Part shown: in pieces, positions 52,304 through 60,701 of the stretch
Layout of the letters: each line of letters starts with the position of its first letter
Position numbering within the stretch: the first letter of the stretch is position 1
From: Abditibacteriaceae bacterium
GTDB taxonomy: Bacteria > Armatimonadota > Abditibacteriia > Abditibacteriales > Abditibacteriaceae
Assembly (NCBI GenBank): GCA_019239895.1
Contig: JAFAZH010000045.1
Location: 62,001-126,000 of the forward strand
DNA length: 64,000 nt
Reading direction: 5' to 3'
Translations under genes and position numbers: made by a program
The notes under the pieces: model-generated
Databases searched by the model: none
What the model saw: only the letters and a program-made list of their open reading frames with translations
What the model was told of the DNA's origin: nothing

Positions 52304-53242
52304 TCACGCAATCACTTTGTTTAACGGATATTCAATAATGCCAGTCGCGCCCTCACGGAGCAGTTGCGGGATGAGGTCGCGCACCCGGCTTTCATCGGCC
52401 ACGATTTCTAGGGCCACCCAATCTTCATCATTGCTCAAGGGTGAAATCGTGGGGTTCTGCATGGCAGGGAGGAGGGCCAAAATGGGTTGCAACTTGGCAC
52501 GCGGCGCATTCATTTTAAGGCCAACCTTGGCTTCGGCCTGCAATGCTCCCAACAGCAAAGTCGCCACGTTTTGCATCTTGACGCGCTTCCACTCATCGCG
52601 CCAGGCATCATGATTGGCTACAAATCGTGTCGTGGAAGACATCAACTCATCAATAATTTTCAGACCGTGAGCGCGCAAGGTTGAGCCGGTTTCTGTGCCT
52701 TCCACAATGGCATCCACTAAATCGGGCACTTTAACTTCGGTGGCACCCCAGGAAAATTCGACTTCAGCAGTCACCCCATGCTTTTCCAGATAGCGTTTAG
52801 TGACGTTAACTAGTTCAGTGGCAATGCGCTTGCCTTGTAAGTCGGCAGCCGAGTGAATCGGTGAATCTTGCGGTACCGCCAAAACCCAGCGGTACGGGCG
52901 CGAAGTCGCTTTCGAGTAAATCAATTCAGCGACTTCTTGCACATCGGCATTATTTTCCAGGACATTATCATAGCCTGTGATGCCGCAATCAATAACGCCA
53001 TCCTGGACATAACGCGGAATTTCCTGCGCCCTTAAAAGCACAATTTGGAGTTGATCGTCATCCACAGAAGGAAAATAGGAACGCTCGCTGACATTGACGA
53101 TCCACCCGGCACGACGCATCATCCGAATCGTTGCCTCTTGCAAGCTACCCTTGGGTAGAGCGATACTTAATTTATGTGGTTCTGACGCGGCGGAGATAGC
53201 CGATTTTACGCTGTTGGACACAGAAACAGTAACCTCTCTCAA
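52304..53242 (-). CDS. hisG: ATP phosphoribosyltransferase, long form
   Basis: A 312-residue enzyme with a basic-neutral N-terminal extension before LSIALPKGSLQEATIRMMRR. DCGITGYDNVLENN, GKRIATELVNVTKRYLEKHG, VEFSWGATEVKVPDLVDAIV and EGTETGSTLRAHGL (phosphate loop) follow. Residues after about 235 form the C-terminal regulatory domain (WVALEIVADESRVRDLIPQL, REGATGIIEYPLNKVI) of the long, histidine-inhibited form that needs no HisZ. It catalyses the first step of histidine synthesis. No other his gene is adjacent. It is divergent from the pilus operon. Confidence 0.95.
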   Translation of the reverse strand: MREVTVSVSNSVKSAISAASEPHKLSIALPKGSLQEATIRMMRRAGWIVNVSERSYFPSVDDDQLQIVLLRAQEIPRYVQDGVIDCGITGYDNVLENNADVQEVAELIYSKATSRPYRWVLAVPQDSPIHSAADLQGKRIATELVNVTKRYLEKHGVTAEVEFSWGATEVKVPDLVDAIVEGTETGSTLRAHGLKIIDELMSSTTRFVANHDAWRDEWKRVKMQNVATLLLGALQAEAKVGLKMNAPRAKLQPILALLPAMQNPTISPLSNDEDWVALEIVADESRVRDLIPQLLREGATGIIEYPLNKVIA

Positions 53243-53365
53243 TTTCTTAACTTTTCTGACTTAAACTGTCTGTACGGTAGTGGACACTTATCCATATACT
53301 TATAGATATAAGCGGGTGTTCCGGCGCGTAGTTTAACAGTCGGCGCGTTTCCTGTGCCAAACAGA

Positions 53366-53394
53366 TTGACAAGGTTGCGCGGTAATATCATAAT
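53366..53394 (+). promoter_or_regulatory. sigma70-type promoter of the pilus operon
   Basis: A perfect -35 TTGACA, 17-base spacer and CATAAT -10 (five of six consensus bases). The -10 lies about 52 bases before the pilM start, with the expected start site near 53401. Confidence 0.75.
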
Positions 53395-53446
53395 TAAGAA
53401 ACACTTTAGCGCCCAGACACCCTAAACGATAGGGTTTTCACCTCAT

Positions 53447-55846
53447 ATGGCTCTTTTCGGTAATAAATCAAAAGACCCGAATGGTTCTGCTGCCCCCGCT
53501 TCTGCGCCGGATGACTCCGGTAAGAAAGGGCGCGGTTTAAGCTTCGGACGTAAAAAAGATACGGCACCGGCTCCCACGACTCCAACTGCCCCGGCGACGG
53601 GCAATGGAGCCACGGCGGGGGGCATTGAAGATTTCTCGGACTTTTCAGAGGCCGCCCTCGCCACTCCTGATGCCGAAACTACGGGCAAAAAGGGCAAAGC
53701 AAAAAAGGCCAAAGCGCCAGCCCCCAAGAAAAAGCTTAAAAGCGGCACGGTCGTCGGGCTGAACGTTGGTAACGACTCGATCAAGGCCGTCGAACTCAAA
53801 ATTAAAGGCGATGCCATTAGCGTTACGGCTATGGGTATGGTGCCTACGCCTGCGGAAAGCATCTCCAACGGCGTCGTGATGAGCGTTAGTTCGCTGGGGC
53901 ACGCCATCCGTGACCTTTTCAAAGAGAGTGGCTTTAGCTCACACAAAGTGGTTTCTTCGGTGGCGGGCACCGGGGCCTTAGTGGTGCGCGTTATCGAAGT
54001 GCCCCAAATGGACGATAAAGAGTTGGCTAACAACATGAAGGTTGATGCCGACCGCTACATCCCCTTCCCGCCCTCAGAAGTTATTATGGACTTCAAGGCG
54101 TTGCGGGAATTGCCCACCGACCCGGCCTCCGGCAATATGGAAGTGTTACTGGCCGCAGCGCAGCGCGAGATCATTGATTTGCACATTAATGTGCTGCAAG
54201 ACGCCAAGTTAGACGCTGGAGCCATTGATGTCGAGCCTCTGGCTGCCGCGCGCACTGTGGCATATAGTAGCGGCACAGCCGGGAACAACGGCACCGTTGA
54301 TTATAATGATGTGTCAGCCATCTTGAATATAGGCGCGACGGGGACTGAGATTTCTGTCCTGCGTGGCGATATTCTGGTCTTCACCCGCGCTATTCCTATT
54401 GGCGGCCACGTTTTCACGCAGCAAATTGTGGATAATCTCGGCCTGCCGTGGCATGATGCGGAACGCCTGAAGTGTGATATGGGCGATGCCTTGCCACCCC
54501 ATCCCACTGTCACCGCTGATATGCCAGGCAATATGGGTTATGGGGCGTCCGGGGCTGGCGCTACCGCCCCCACCGATGATTGGAGCGCATTTAATTCATT
54601 CGATGAAGAACCAGCCCCAACCACCGCTGCCGCCCCTGGAGGCGCTACCCCAGACACCTCCATCTTAGACGAAGAGTGGCCTACGCCCGCCGCCACAGAT
54701 GGCGGAGCCGCGACCACCGGAACGACCCCCAGCAGCGGCAATGCCACAGCCGACCCCTTTGACTTAGATTTCTTTAGCCAGGGGCCGCGCAACGAAGACC
54801 CCAAAGAACAGCATGGGCAGAAGGAAGAGGAAGAGGAAGGAAAGCCGGTACAGTCTTTCGACTTTTCCAACTTTAGCCTGGATGAGCCTGCGCCTGCCAC
54901 CCCGGCGCACCCAGCCAATGCTGTCGCAGCCGAGCCAAGTTCTACCACGACACCCGCAGCGGAGCCAGCCAAGCCGCCATCCTTTAATTTTTCCTTCCCA
55001 GAGGATGTGCCCACCGCTTCCACTGCGACGGTGCCCCCGGCCAGCACGCCTGAACCAGCCGGGGCCGAAGCCACACCAGCACCAGCACCACAAGTTTCAT
55101 CTTTTTCAGGCTTTTCCTTTGATACGCCAGAGCCGGAGCCAGCCACTTCAACCCCGGCCCCCACGGAAGCCGGGCCACCTCTGGCCACTTCGCCCACGGC
55201 AGAAGCTGCCGGGCATATGGCAGAAATCCACCCGGCCAGTCCGTCCGCTTATGACATAAGTGATATTGAGGCTACAGGCGCGCACTCAGCCACAGCCGGT
55301 GCCGCGCCAGACCCGCTGACTGTAGGCGCTACTCCGATCCCGGCAGCCGATGACTTTGATATTGACAACCTGTTTAACGCTGGCCCCTCTACATCTACAA
55401 CGGCGGCTCCAACTATTGATATTAGTGCGCCCACACCGGTCGCAGCCGCCCCAACCGATGACTTTGGAGCAGATTTCGATGACTTTGGCCTTGGCTTAAC
55501 CGCCACTAATACGGGCGTAGTAGGAACGGGCAGTGATGCAGAAGCAGTTCACGCCATTATCCGACCCCTGTTAGAAGAGTTGGCGGGCGAGGTGCGCCGT
55601 TCGTTAGAGTATTATGCCTCGCGGTATCCTGATACGGTGGTGCGGCATGTGACACTCATTGGCGGGGGAGCCAAGCTCAAGAACATTGATGCTTTTTTCA
55701 CTCAGATGTTGGGCATTCCTTCCACAGTCGGCAACCCAATGGCGCGTTTAACCGTGGATGCGCCCAAACTGACGCCGGGTTACGCGGATCAGAACGGGCC
55801 TATTTTTGCTGTGGCAGTGGGCTTAGCCTTGCGCGATGTTGTATAA
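53447..55846 (+). CDS. pilM: PilM-like type IV pilus assembly ATPase-fold protein with giant insertion
   Basis: A 799-residue protein, about twice the usual PilM size. Residues 1-100 are Lys/Ala/Pro-rich and disordered-looking. Residues about 101-345 are the actin-like fold: TVVGLNVGNDSIKAVELKIK, KVVSSVAGTGALVVRVIEVP, VDADRYIPFPPSEVIMDF and ILNIGATGTEISVLRGDILV. From about 345 to 700 it runs through an Ala/Pro/Thr/Glu-rich insertion with repeated short aromatic-acidic words (SFDFSNFSLDEPAP, SFNFSFPEDVP, FSGFSFDTPEPEP). The fold resumes at IIRPLLEELAGEVRRSLEYY and VTLIGGGAKLKNIDAFFTQM. PilM sits on the cytoplasmic side and recruits PilN. It is the first gene of the operon. Confidence 0.85.
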   Translation: MALFGNKSKDPNGSAAPASAPDDSGKKGRGLSFGRKKDTAPAPTTPTAPATGNGATAGGIEDFSDFSEAALATPDAETTGKKGKAKKAKAPAPKKKLKSGTVVGLNVGNDSIKAVELKIKGDAISVTAMGMVPTPAESISNGVVMSVSSLGHAIRDLFKESGFSSHKVVSSVAGTGALVVRVIEVPQMDDKELANNMKVDADRYIPFPPSEVIMDFKALRELPTDPASGNMEVLLAAAQREIIDLHINVLQDAKLDAGAIDVEPLAAARTVAYSSGTAGNNGTVDYNDVSAILNIGATGTEISVLRGDILVFTRAIPIGGHVFTQQIVDNLGLPWHDAERLKCDMGDALPPHPTVTADMPGNMGYGASGAGATAPTDDWSAFNSFDEEPAPTTAAAPGGATPDTSILDEEWPTPAATDGGAATTGTTPSSGNATADPFDLDFFSQGPRNEDPKEQHGQKEEEEEGKPVQSFDFSNFSLDEPAPATPAHPANAVAAEPSSTTTPAAEPAKPPSFNFSFPEDVPTASTATVPPASTPEPAGAEATPAPAPQVSSFSGFSFDTPEPEPATSTPAPTEAGPPLATSPTAEAAGHMAEIHPASPSAYDISDIEATGAHSATAGAAPDPLTVGATPIPAADDFDIDNLFNAGPSTSTTAAPTIDISAPTPVAAAPTDDFGADFDDFGLGLTATNTGVVGTGSDAEAVHAIIRPLLEELAGEVRRSLEYYASRYPDTVVRHVTLIGGGAKLKNIDAFFTQMLGIPSTVGNPMARLTVDAPKLTPGYADQNGPIFAVAVGLALRDVV

Positions 55847-55883
55847 ATTCCGTTAAAATGGTTTAGAGTTACACACATCCCTT

Positions 55884-56666
55884 ATGGCCATCACAATTGA
55901 CTTACTCCCAGGTTATGTTGGACTAAAGCGTTGGTTTAAACGCCTCCTGGCGGCTTGCATTGTCTTAGTGGCAGCCGTGGCGGGCGTTTTGTTCGCCATT
56001 TACTACCATAATCAGCAGATTCTTCAAAAGTACAAGAATGATGCCGATGCCATTGAGCCTTACGCAGCCAAGGCAGAGACTGCCCAAGCGGCAGCGGCGG
56101 CGGCCACCAGCCAAGCGGCTCCGATGCAGACAGCCATAAACTTCATGTCAGACGCCAGCAAAACCGGGCCAGAGCGAGCGGCTCTTTTAAATCTGGTACG
56201 CTCCTATATTTATTACCAATCTAGAAGCGGCGCCATTGTCAACTCAATGGACCTTTCCGATGGCCAGAATCTTAAATTATCCGTCACGTTGCGCACGCCT
56301 GACGATTACTCGCGTTTCTTAACGAATTTACGGCGGGGAGCTAAAGAAAACAACGGCCCACTCTTCGATGGCCTGCCCACTGCCAGTGGTGTGCCCGGCT
56401 TCCCACCACCGCGTGAATCGTATTCTAATGGAGCCAATGGTCAGAATGGAGCGCAGGGTGGGCCTGGAGCTAGGGGTCAAGGGGCCGCTATTCTACCGGG
56501 TGAGCCGTTGATCATGGTATTACCACTGGGCGTTAATGCTCAGGGTAAACTGCTCCACCCGGTGCCAGCTTTGAACAATCCGCTCACGGGTTCTTCTTTA
56601 TGGGCGGCGGGCGGTACTGGTGGCGGTAGCGGTGGCAGTGGCGGCTATCCCGGCAGCGGACGTTAG
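55884..56666 (+). CDS. pilN: PilN-like pilus assembly protein
   Basis: A 260-residue inner-membrane protein opening MAITIDLLPGYVGLKRW, the conserved PilN N-terminus that binds PilM. A transmembrane helix follows (LAACIVLVAAVAGVLFAIYY), then a Gln/Lys/Ala coiled-coil (ILQKYKNDADAIEPYAAKAE) and a ferredoxin-like periplasmic part. The C-terminus is Gly/Asn/Ser-rich and ends GGGSGGSGGYPGSGR, a low-complexity tail of the kind seen in two later genes of the operon. It lies 37 bases after pilM. Confidence 0.82.
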   Translation: MAITIDLLPGYVGLKRWFKRLLAACIVLVAAVAGVLFAIYYHNQQILQKYKNDADAIEPYAAKAETAQAAAAAATSQAAPMQTAINFMSDASKTGPERAALLNLVRSYIYYQSRSGAIVNSMDLSDGQNLKLSVTLRTPDDYSRFLTNLRRGAKENNGPLFDGLPTASGVPGFPPPRESYSNGANGQNGAQGGPGARGQGAAILPGEPLIMVLPLGVNAQGKLLHPVPALNNPLTGSSLWAAGGTGGGSGGSGGYPGSGR

Positions 56667-56788
56667 GCTTAAGCTGCGGCTTACTTAAGGCATAATCTAC
56701 AATCAGGTCATCATCCGTTGATGATCTAAAGAACTTAATTGCCACTTTGTAATTGAAATACATTTGAAGCGAAAGGGGTTAGTAACTC

Positions 56789-57634
56789 TTGCAGGAAAGC
56801 ACGATCAAGCGCAATATTATCATTCTGCTGGTAGTCACCTTCCTCCTCCTTGTCATCATGGCAGTGGCTTGGGGCTTCGCCCTGAATCGTCCACTGTTAG
56901 AGAATATCGCCAAGGAGCACGAACGCTATGACACGCGCAGTGCAGTAGCAGCCAAATTACCTCAGGCGCTGATTGACCAGACCAAAGCGGAACAGCAGAA
57001 GGTCTATGTGGCGAATCAACTTGCCTTCTTCCAGCAGCGCTATCGCCATCTCGACTTCGATTATGGCAGTGCCACCGATCCCAAAGAAGTCCAGGACTCG
57101 AAAAAGCTTCAGACCTGGCAACGCTACATGAATGAGTACTTTTCCAGTTATGGCTTATCACTGAAGAACGAGTTACTCAATGCCGCCGATGCGTCGGGGG
57201 TTTCCATTAATACCGCTATCAAGATTAGCCCGCCGCCCAAGGTGCCCGAAGAGTTGCCACCCACGCCCCCTGGTTTTTTGACGCCGATAGATTCAGCCGG
57301 TAATAACCTGGCTGTCACCATTGTAGGGACTTATCCCAGCATTATTGACTTCTTCAATCGCATCAACACTTCGTCCATTTTGATGGCTATCAGCCCGGTA
57401 AAATTGGAAGGTGCTTCGCCAGGCATTAAAGTGACTTTCACGGTAACGCCCTTCCTGGTGCAGACTGGCTCAGCCGTAAAAGTCTCGCCATCAGGCGGTG
57501 CCGCTCCCGTCGCAGCAGCGCCTCCCCCGGTTGCTGGTTCTGGTGGGGCCGGAAAAGAGGCTCCTCCAGCCGACGAACCTGATGTTAGTGTAAATCGTCC
57601 GAAATTTGGAGCTTCAAAGGGCAGTGGCGACTAG
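56789..57634 (+). CDS. pilO: PilO-like pilus assembly protein
   Basis: A 281-residue protein that starts with TTG; AAAGGGG lies ten bases upstream. One transmembrane helix (NIIILLVVTFLLLVIMAVAW) is followed by a coiled-coil (residues about 35-80) and a ferredoxin-like periplasmic domain (LAVTIVGTYPSIIDFFNRIN, GASPGIKVTFTVTPFLV), the PilO plan. The last 60 residues are Ala/Pro/Gly-rich. PilO pairs with PilN between inner membrane and secretin. It follows pilN with a 122-base gap in which I see no gene. Confidence 0.78.
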   Translation: MQESTIKRNIIILLVVTFLLLVIMAVAWGFALNRPLLENIAKEHERYDTRSAVAAKLPQALIDQTKAEQQKVYVANQLAFFQQRYRHLDFDYGSATDPKEVQDSKKLQTWQRYMNEYFSSYGLSLKNELLNAADASGVSINTAIKISPPPKVPEELPPTPPGFLTPIDSAGNNLAVTIVGTYPSIIDFFNRINTSSILMAISPVKLEGASPGIKVTFTVTPFLVQTGSAVKVSPSGGAAPVAAAPPPVAGSGGAGKEAPPADEPDVSVNRPKFGASKGSGD

Positions 57635-57728
57635 AAATAGGTTGCCGCTTAAAGACGTAACGCCTCACGCTTGGAAAAGAAATTGCACCTGTGTATTAGC
57701 ACCGCGCGGAGATAAGACAAAGACTATT

Positions 57729-58748
57729 ATGGCATCTCTTGGAGCAGATCAACAAAAAAAGCTTTACATCCTGCTTGGCTTAGCCGGGCTGTTGGGCATT
57801 GGGCTAATTATCGCCTTTCACCCCTTTGGGCGCTCCACGACCAGCACCGATGCAGGCGACACTTCCACTCCAGCAGTTACCACCAAGGCTGGAGGCGCAA
57901 CAGGCGGCGGTAAAGCAGCATCGCCTGCCGCAGCAGGAAGCGGCAGTGGCGGCACGATTCCCGTTTCCAGTGGGGGCGGCACCACGCCAACTACAGCCGG
58001 TGCCGGAGTCGTTCCACTGGCTAAACCGAACACTCAGCTCATTTCAACCGAACGCTTCCGCGATGATCCTTTCATCCCGGAAATTATTCCACCCACGCCT
58101 GCGCCACCACCGCTACCAACGCCAACGCCAATACCACCAGCAGTTCCAGTTCCAGTTCCTGGTGGGATAGAAGTGCCTCCCGCAGATATACGCGGAGCGG
58201 TTTCGTCCGGTGCGCTATCGCATAGCCCGATTCTGATCAACTTACCACCCGTACGAATTTCACGGATGAATACGCCACCCATTAATCCCGACACGGCGGT
58301 GCCGCAAACTCGCCCGGGAGCGACTACAGCGGTGTTGCCCCGTTCACCCAACAAGCGCGTTTCGGGCGTCGTTATTGGCAATACCGTGCGGGCCTTGATC
58401 GAGATTTCTGATGGCGATCAAGTTGTAACCCGCGTAGTGCAACCCGGTGACGAGGTTGAGGGCATTAAAATCCTGCGCATTGAGCGCGTCCGCGAGGGCG
58501 ACCGCAACGTTACACGCATGATTGTGCGAGAAGAAAACGAAGAGCGTGTGGTTGAGCTAAAAGCCTCGCCTAATCCCATTGGTGGCGGTGAGGGAGGGTC
58601 AGGCTACCCTGGCGGTGGTAGCGGTGGCGGTTATCCCGGTGGTGGCAGCAGTTCTATCGGTGGCTATCCTGGCGGCGGCAGCAGCTCTATAGGGGGTCGC
58701 CGAGGTGGTATAGTACCCCGGCCTCCTGGCTTCGGTTCTGCCGATTAA
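57729..58748 (+). CDS. PilP/GspC-like pilus assembly protein with repeat tail
   Basis: About 339 residues from the ATG at 57729; the longer frame upstream overlaps pilO and is not used. An N-terminal helix (YILLGLAGLLGIGLIIAF) is followed by a Gly/Thr-rich region, a long Pro-rich linker (residues about 120-155), and a small beta domain (RVSGVVIGNTVRALIEISDG, VVTRVVQPGDEVEGIKILRI) like the PilP/GspC homology region that touches the secretin. The tail has GGGYPGGGSSSIGG twice, the same unit that recurs in the next gene. Its position after pilO supports the PilP role. Confidence 0.72.
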   Translation: MASLGADQQKKLYILLGLAGLLGIGLIIAFHPFGRSTTSTDAGDTSTPAVTTKAGGATGGGKAASPAAAGSGSGGTIPVSSGGGTTPTTAGAGVVPLAKPNTQLISTERFRDDPFIPEIIPPTPAPPPLPTPTPIPPAVPVPVPGGIEVPPADIRGAVSSGALSHSPILINLPPVRISRMNTPPINPDTAVPQTRPGATTAVLPRSPNKRVSGVVIGNTVRALIEISDGDQVVTRVVQPGDEVEGIKILRIERVREGDRNVTRMIVREENEERVVELKASPNPIGGGEGGSGYPGGGSGGGYPGGGSSSIGGYPGGGSSSIGGRRGGIVPRPPGFGSAD

Positions 58749-58817
58749 AGCTTGTAATGGAGTGCCTGTTCTGATAAAATTGAACCACTGCGGTTGTTAA
58801 GCATCTTTATATACGGG

Positions 58818-58837
58818 TTCTCGTAGTTTTACGAGAA
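58818..58837 (+). terminator. short hairpin after the PilP-like gene
   Basis: TTCTCGTA and TACGAGAA form an eight-base stem around GTTT, 70 bases past the stop. The following sequence is only mildly T-rich, so it may be a partial terminator or a processing site inside the operon. Confidence 0.4.
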
Positions 58838-58937
58838 TTAAAATAACAGGCATGGTAGCTGTGCTCATGAATTAATGACATGTCTACCGCATCAGCTAGC
58901 CCAAGTGGGATGAAGTCCACGACCCTGGAGGGACAAA

Positions 58938-60362
58938 ATGCAAGAGAATAGATTTATTAGAAAGAAGTCTACAGTAGCTGCCTTTGCCACGTTTGGCACC
59001 CTGCTCGCTACCGTGCCGACAGTAGCCCTGGCTCAAGCGGCAGCACCTGCTCCAGCGGCGGTAGTAGCGGCCCCTGCCGTAGCGGCTCCGGCAACAACAG
59101 CTCCGGCGGGAGCGGCGACAACAGCTCCGAGCGCGACTCTGGCCATACCTGTTCCGGCTGTAGCGATAGACGCCGCTGCCACAGCCGCTACGACTCAAGC
59201 GGCTGGCGATGCGACAGCAACCACAACGACAGAAGTTACTGCCGCACCAACAGCCAGATTATATGTCGAGTTGCGCGATTCATCATTGGCCGATGCGCTG
59301 GAGATGGTCTTCAAAGCGGCTGGCATACCTGCCGCGCTGATTGACCAGTCCGCGCAAGCCGTGAATATTGAGAGCATGACTTTTACCAACGCCCCCTGGG
59401 ATTCGGTAGCGCGTCAATTGGCCAATAATTATGGTTTCCGCCTCCGGCGTAACGAAGCAGGCACCTATATTGTTGAGCCGCGCCCCGAACTGATGCAGCA
59501 GAATGGATATGGTAGCTCAGGCGGTTATCCCGGCAGTGGTGGCAGCTATCCTGGCAGTGGTGGTTCCGGCGGCTATGGCGGTGGTAGCGGTGGCTACGGC
59601 AGTGGTGGCTACGGCAGTGGTGGCTACGGCGGTGGTAGCGGTGGTTATAGTGGACGCGGCTACGGTAGTGGTGGCTATCCCGGTGGTGGCAGCAGCTCTA
59701 TAGGAGGCGGTGGCTATCCTGGCAGTGGTGGTTCCGGCGGCTACGGCGGACGCAGCTACGGTGGGGGCAGTGGCGGTTATCCCGGTGGTGGCAGCAGCTC
59801 TATAGGAGGCGGAGGCGGCTATCCTGGTGGCGGTAGTGGTGGCTACGGTGGACGACGACGCTTCCAGCAGCAGACTCAATCCGCGCCCGCTCCTGGTCAG
59901 GAAAGTCCCGACCAAGTTCCACCCAATCCCTTTGCGGCTGCGCCTCAATCACCAGCCGTGCGCAATTATGTCAACCGTCAAGAAGCACCGGGTTTAGCAG
60001 GCGCACCTGGCGCTGAGGGTGGCGATACCGAAGAGAAGACCTACCACGTTCTCAAGGTCAACCACATTTATGTGGGTGGCATTGCCAACCTATTTGAAGA
60101 CTCTGGCCAAGTGCTCACCGAGGACTTCCTCAAAGACGATACCAGCAGCATGGGTGGCGGTATGGGCGGCGGTATGATGGGTGGCATGGGCGGTATGGGC
60201 GGCGGCATGATGGGTGGCATGGGCGGTATGGGCGGCGGCATGATGGGCGGTATGGGTATGATGGGTGGTATGGGCGGCTTTGGCGGCGGCGGCTTCGGTG
60301 GCGGTATGGGCGGCTTTGGCGGCGGCGGCTTTGGTGGCGGTCGCGGTGGCTTTGGCTTCTAA
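58938..60362 (+). CDS. exported secretin-and-TonB short-domain-like protein with Gly-rich repeats
   Basis: A 474-residue exported protein (signal: FATFGTLLATVPTVALAQ). Residues about 35-95 are Ala/Thr/Pro-rich. A secretin N-domain/STN-like fold follows: LYVELRDSSLADALEMVFKA, GIPAALIDQSAQAVNIESMT and DSVARQLANNYGFRLRR. Residues about 195-310 are repeats of GGYGSGGYGS and YPGGGSSSIGGGG, and the last 70 residues are almost only Met, Gly and Phe (GGMMGGMGGMGGGMM). Between them is a short stretch with VNHIYVGGIANLFEDSG. It lies between the PilP-like and secretin genes, so it probably works at the secretin. Tail function is unknown. Confidence 0.7.
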   Translation: MQENRFIRKKSTVAAFATFGTLLATVPTVALAQAAAPAPAAVVAAPAVAAPATTAPAGAATTAPSATLAIPVPAVAIDAAATAATTQAAGDATATTTTEVTAAPTARLYVELRDSSLADALEMVFKAAGIPAALIDQSAQAVNIESMTFTNAPWDSVARQLANNYGFRLRRNEAGTYIVEPRPELMQQNGYGSSGGYPGSGGSYPGSGGSGGYGGGSGGYGSGGYGSGGYGGGSGGYSGRGYGSGGYPGGGSSSIGGGGYPGSGGSGGYGGRSYGGGSGGYPGGGSSSIGGGGGYPGGGSGGYGGRRRFQQQTQSAPAPGQESPDQVPPNPFAAAPQSPAVRNYVNRQEAPGLAGAPGAEGGDTEEKTYHVLKVNHIYVGGIANLFEDSGQVLTEDFLKDDTSSMGGGMGGGMMGGMGGMGGGMMGGMGGMGGGMMGGMGMMGGMGGFGGGGFGGGMGGFGGGGFGGGRGGFGF

Positions 60363-60382
60363 CTAATTGACAGATAAAGATA

Positions 60383-60414
60383 AAGATAGAGCGGCAATTC
60401 TGCCGCTCTATCTT
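60383..60414 (+). terminator. 14-bp hairpin after the Gly-rich gene
   Basis: AAGATAGAGCGGCA pairs exactly with TGCCGCTCTATCTT across a four-base loop, 20 bases after the stop. The tract after it (ACCCTT) has few T residues. It probably at least attenuates transcription before the secretin gene. Confidence 0.6.
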
Positions 60415-60691
60415 ACCCTTAAGGGCAGAATTTCAGGTCTAATCGTTCTGCTTTCTCTTTACAAAAGAATCTGTGCAAATTATCATAGGCGTAGGCTCTT
60501 TTTTGTAACCCGCGACTAGGCTTGATATACATACTCTGACCCAGGCGGCTTTACTTGCACAGTGGCATAAGGCAGTGTATGCTCTGACTAAGCCCCTGGA
60601 TAAATGCTCAGTAGAGACACCACAAATATTCCGTTATATTATTAAGGACAATTCACATTACAACCAACAGAGATTTCAGGAAGGCGCTGAC
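60415..60691 (+). other. intergenic stretch before the secretin gene
   Basis: This 280-base gap has no open frame I trust. A weak promoter-like pair (TTGCAC at 60555, TATGCT 17 bases further) and two similar words (ATACTCTGACC, ATGCTCTGACT) are visible. AAGGAGAG sits just before the secretin ATG. With a strong hairpin upstream, a separate promoter for the secretin is likely but not proven. Confidence 0.35.
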
Positions 60692-60701
60692 AAGGAGAGC
60701 T

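Noticed and set aside
54538-55197. A 219-codon open frame antisense to the PilM insertion
   Set aside because: It mirrors the low-complexity Ala/Pro/Thr coding of the plus strand and has a Gly/Ala/Val-rich product with no start signal.
59517-59948. Open frames in other phases of the Gly-rich repeat region
   Set aside because: Simple repeats stay open in several frames; the exported STN-like protein accounts for the region.
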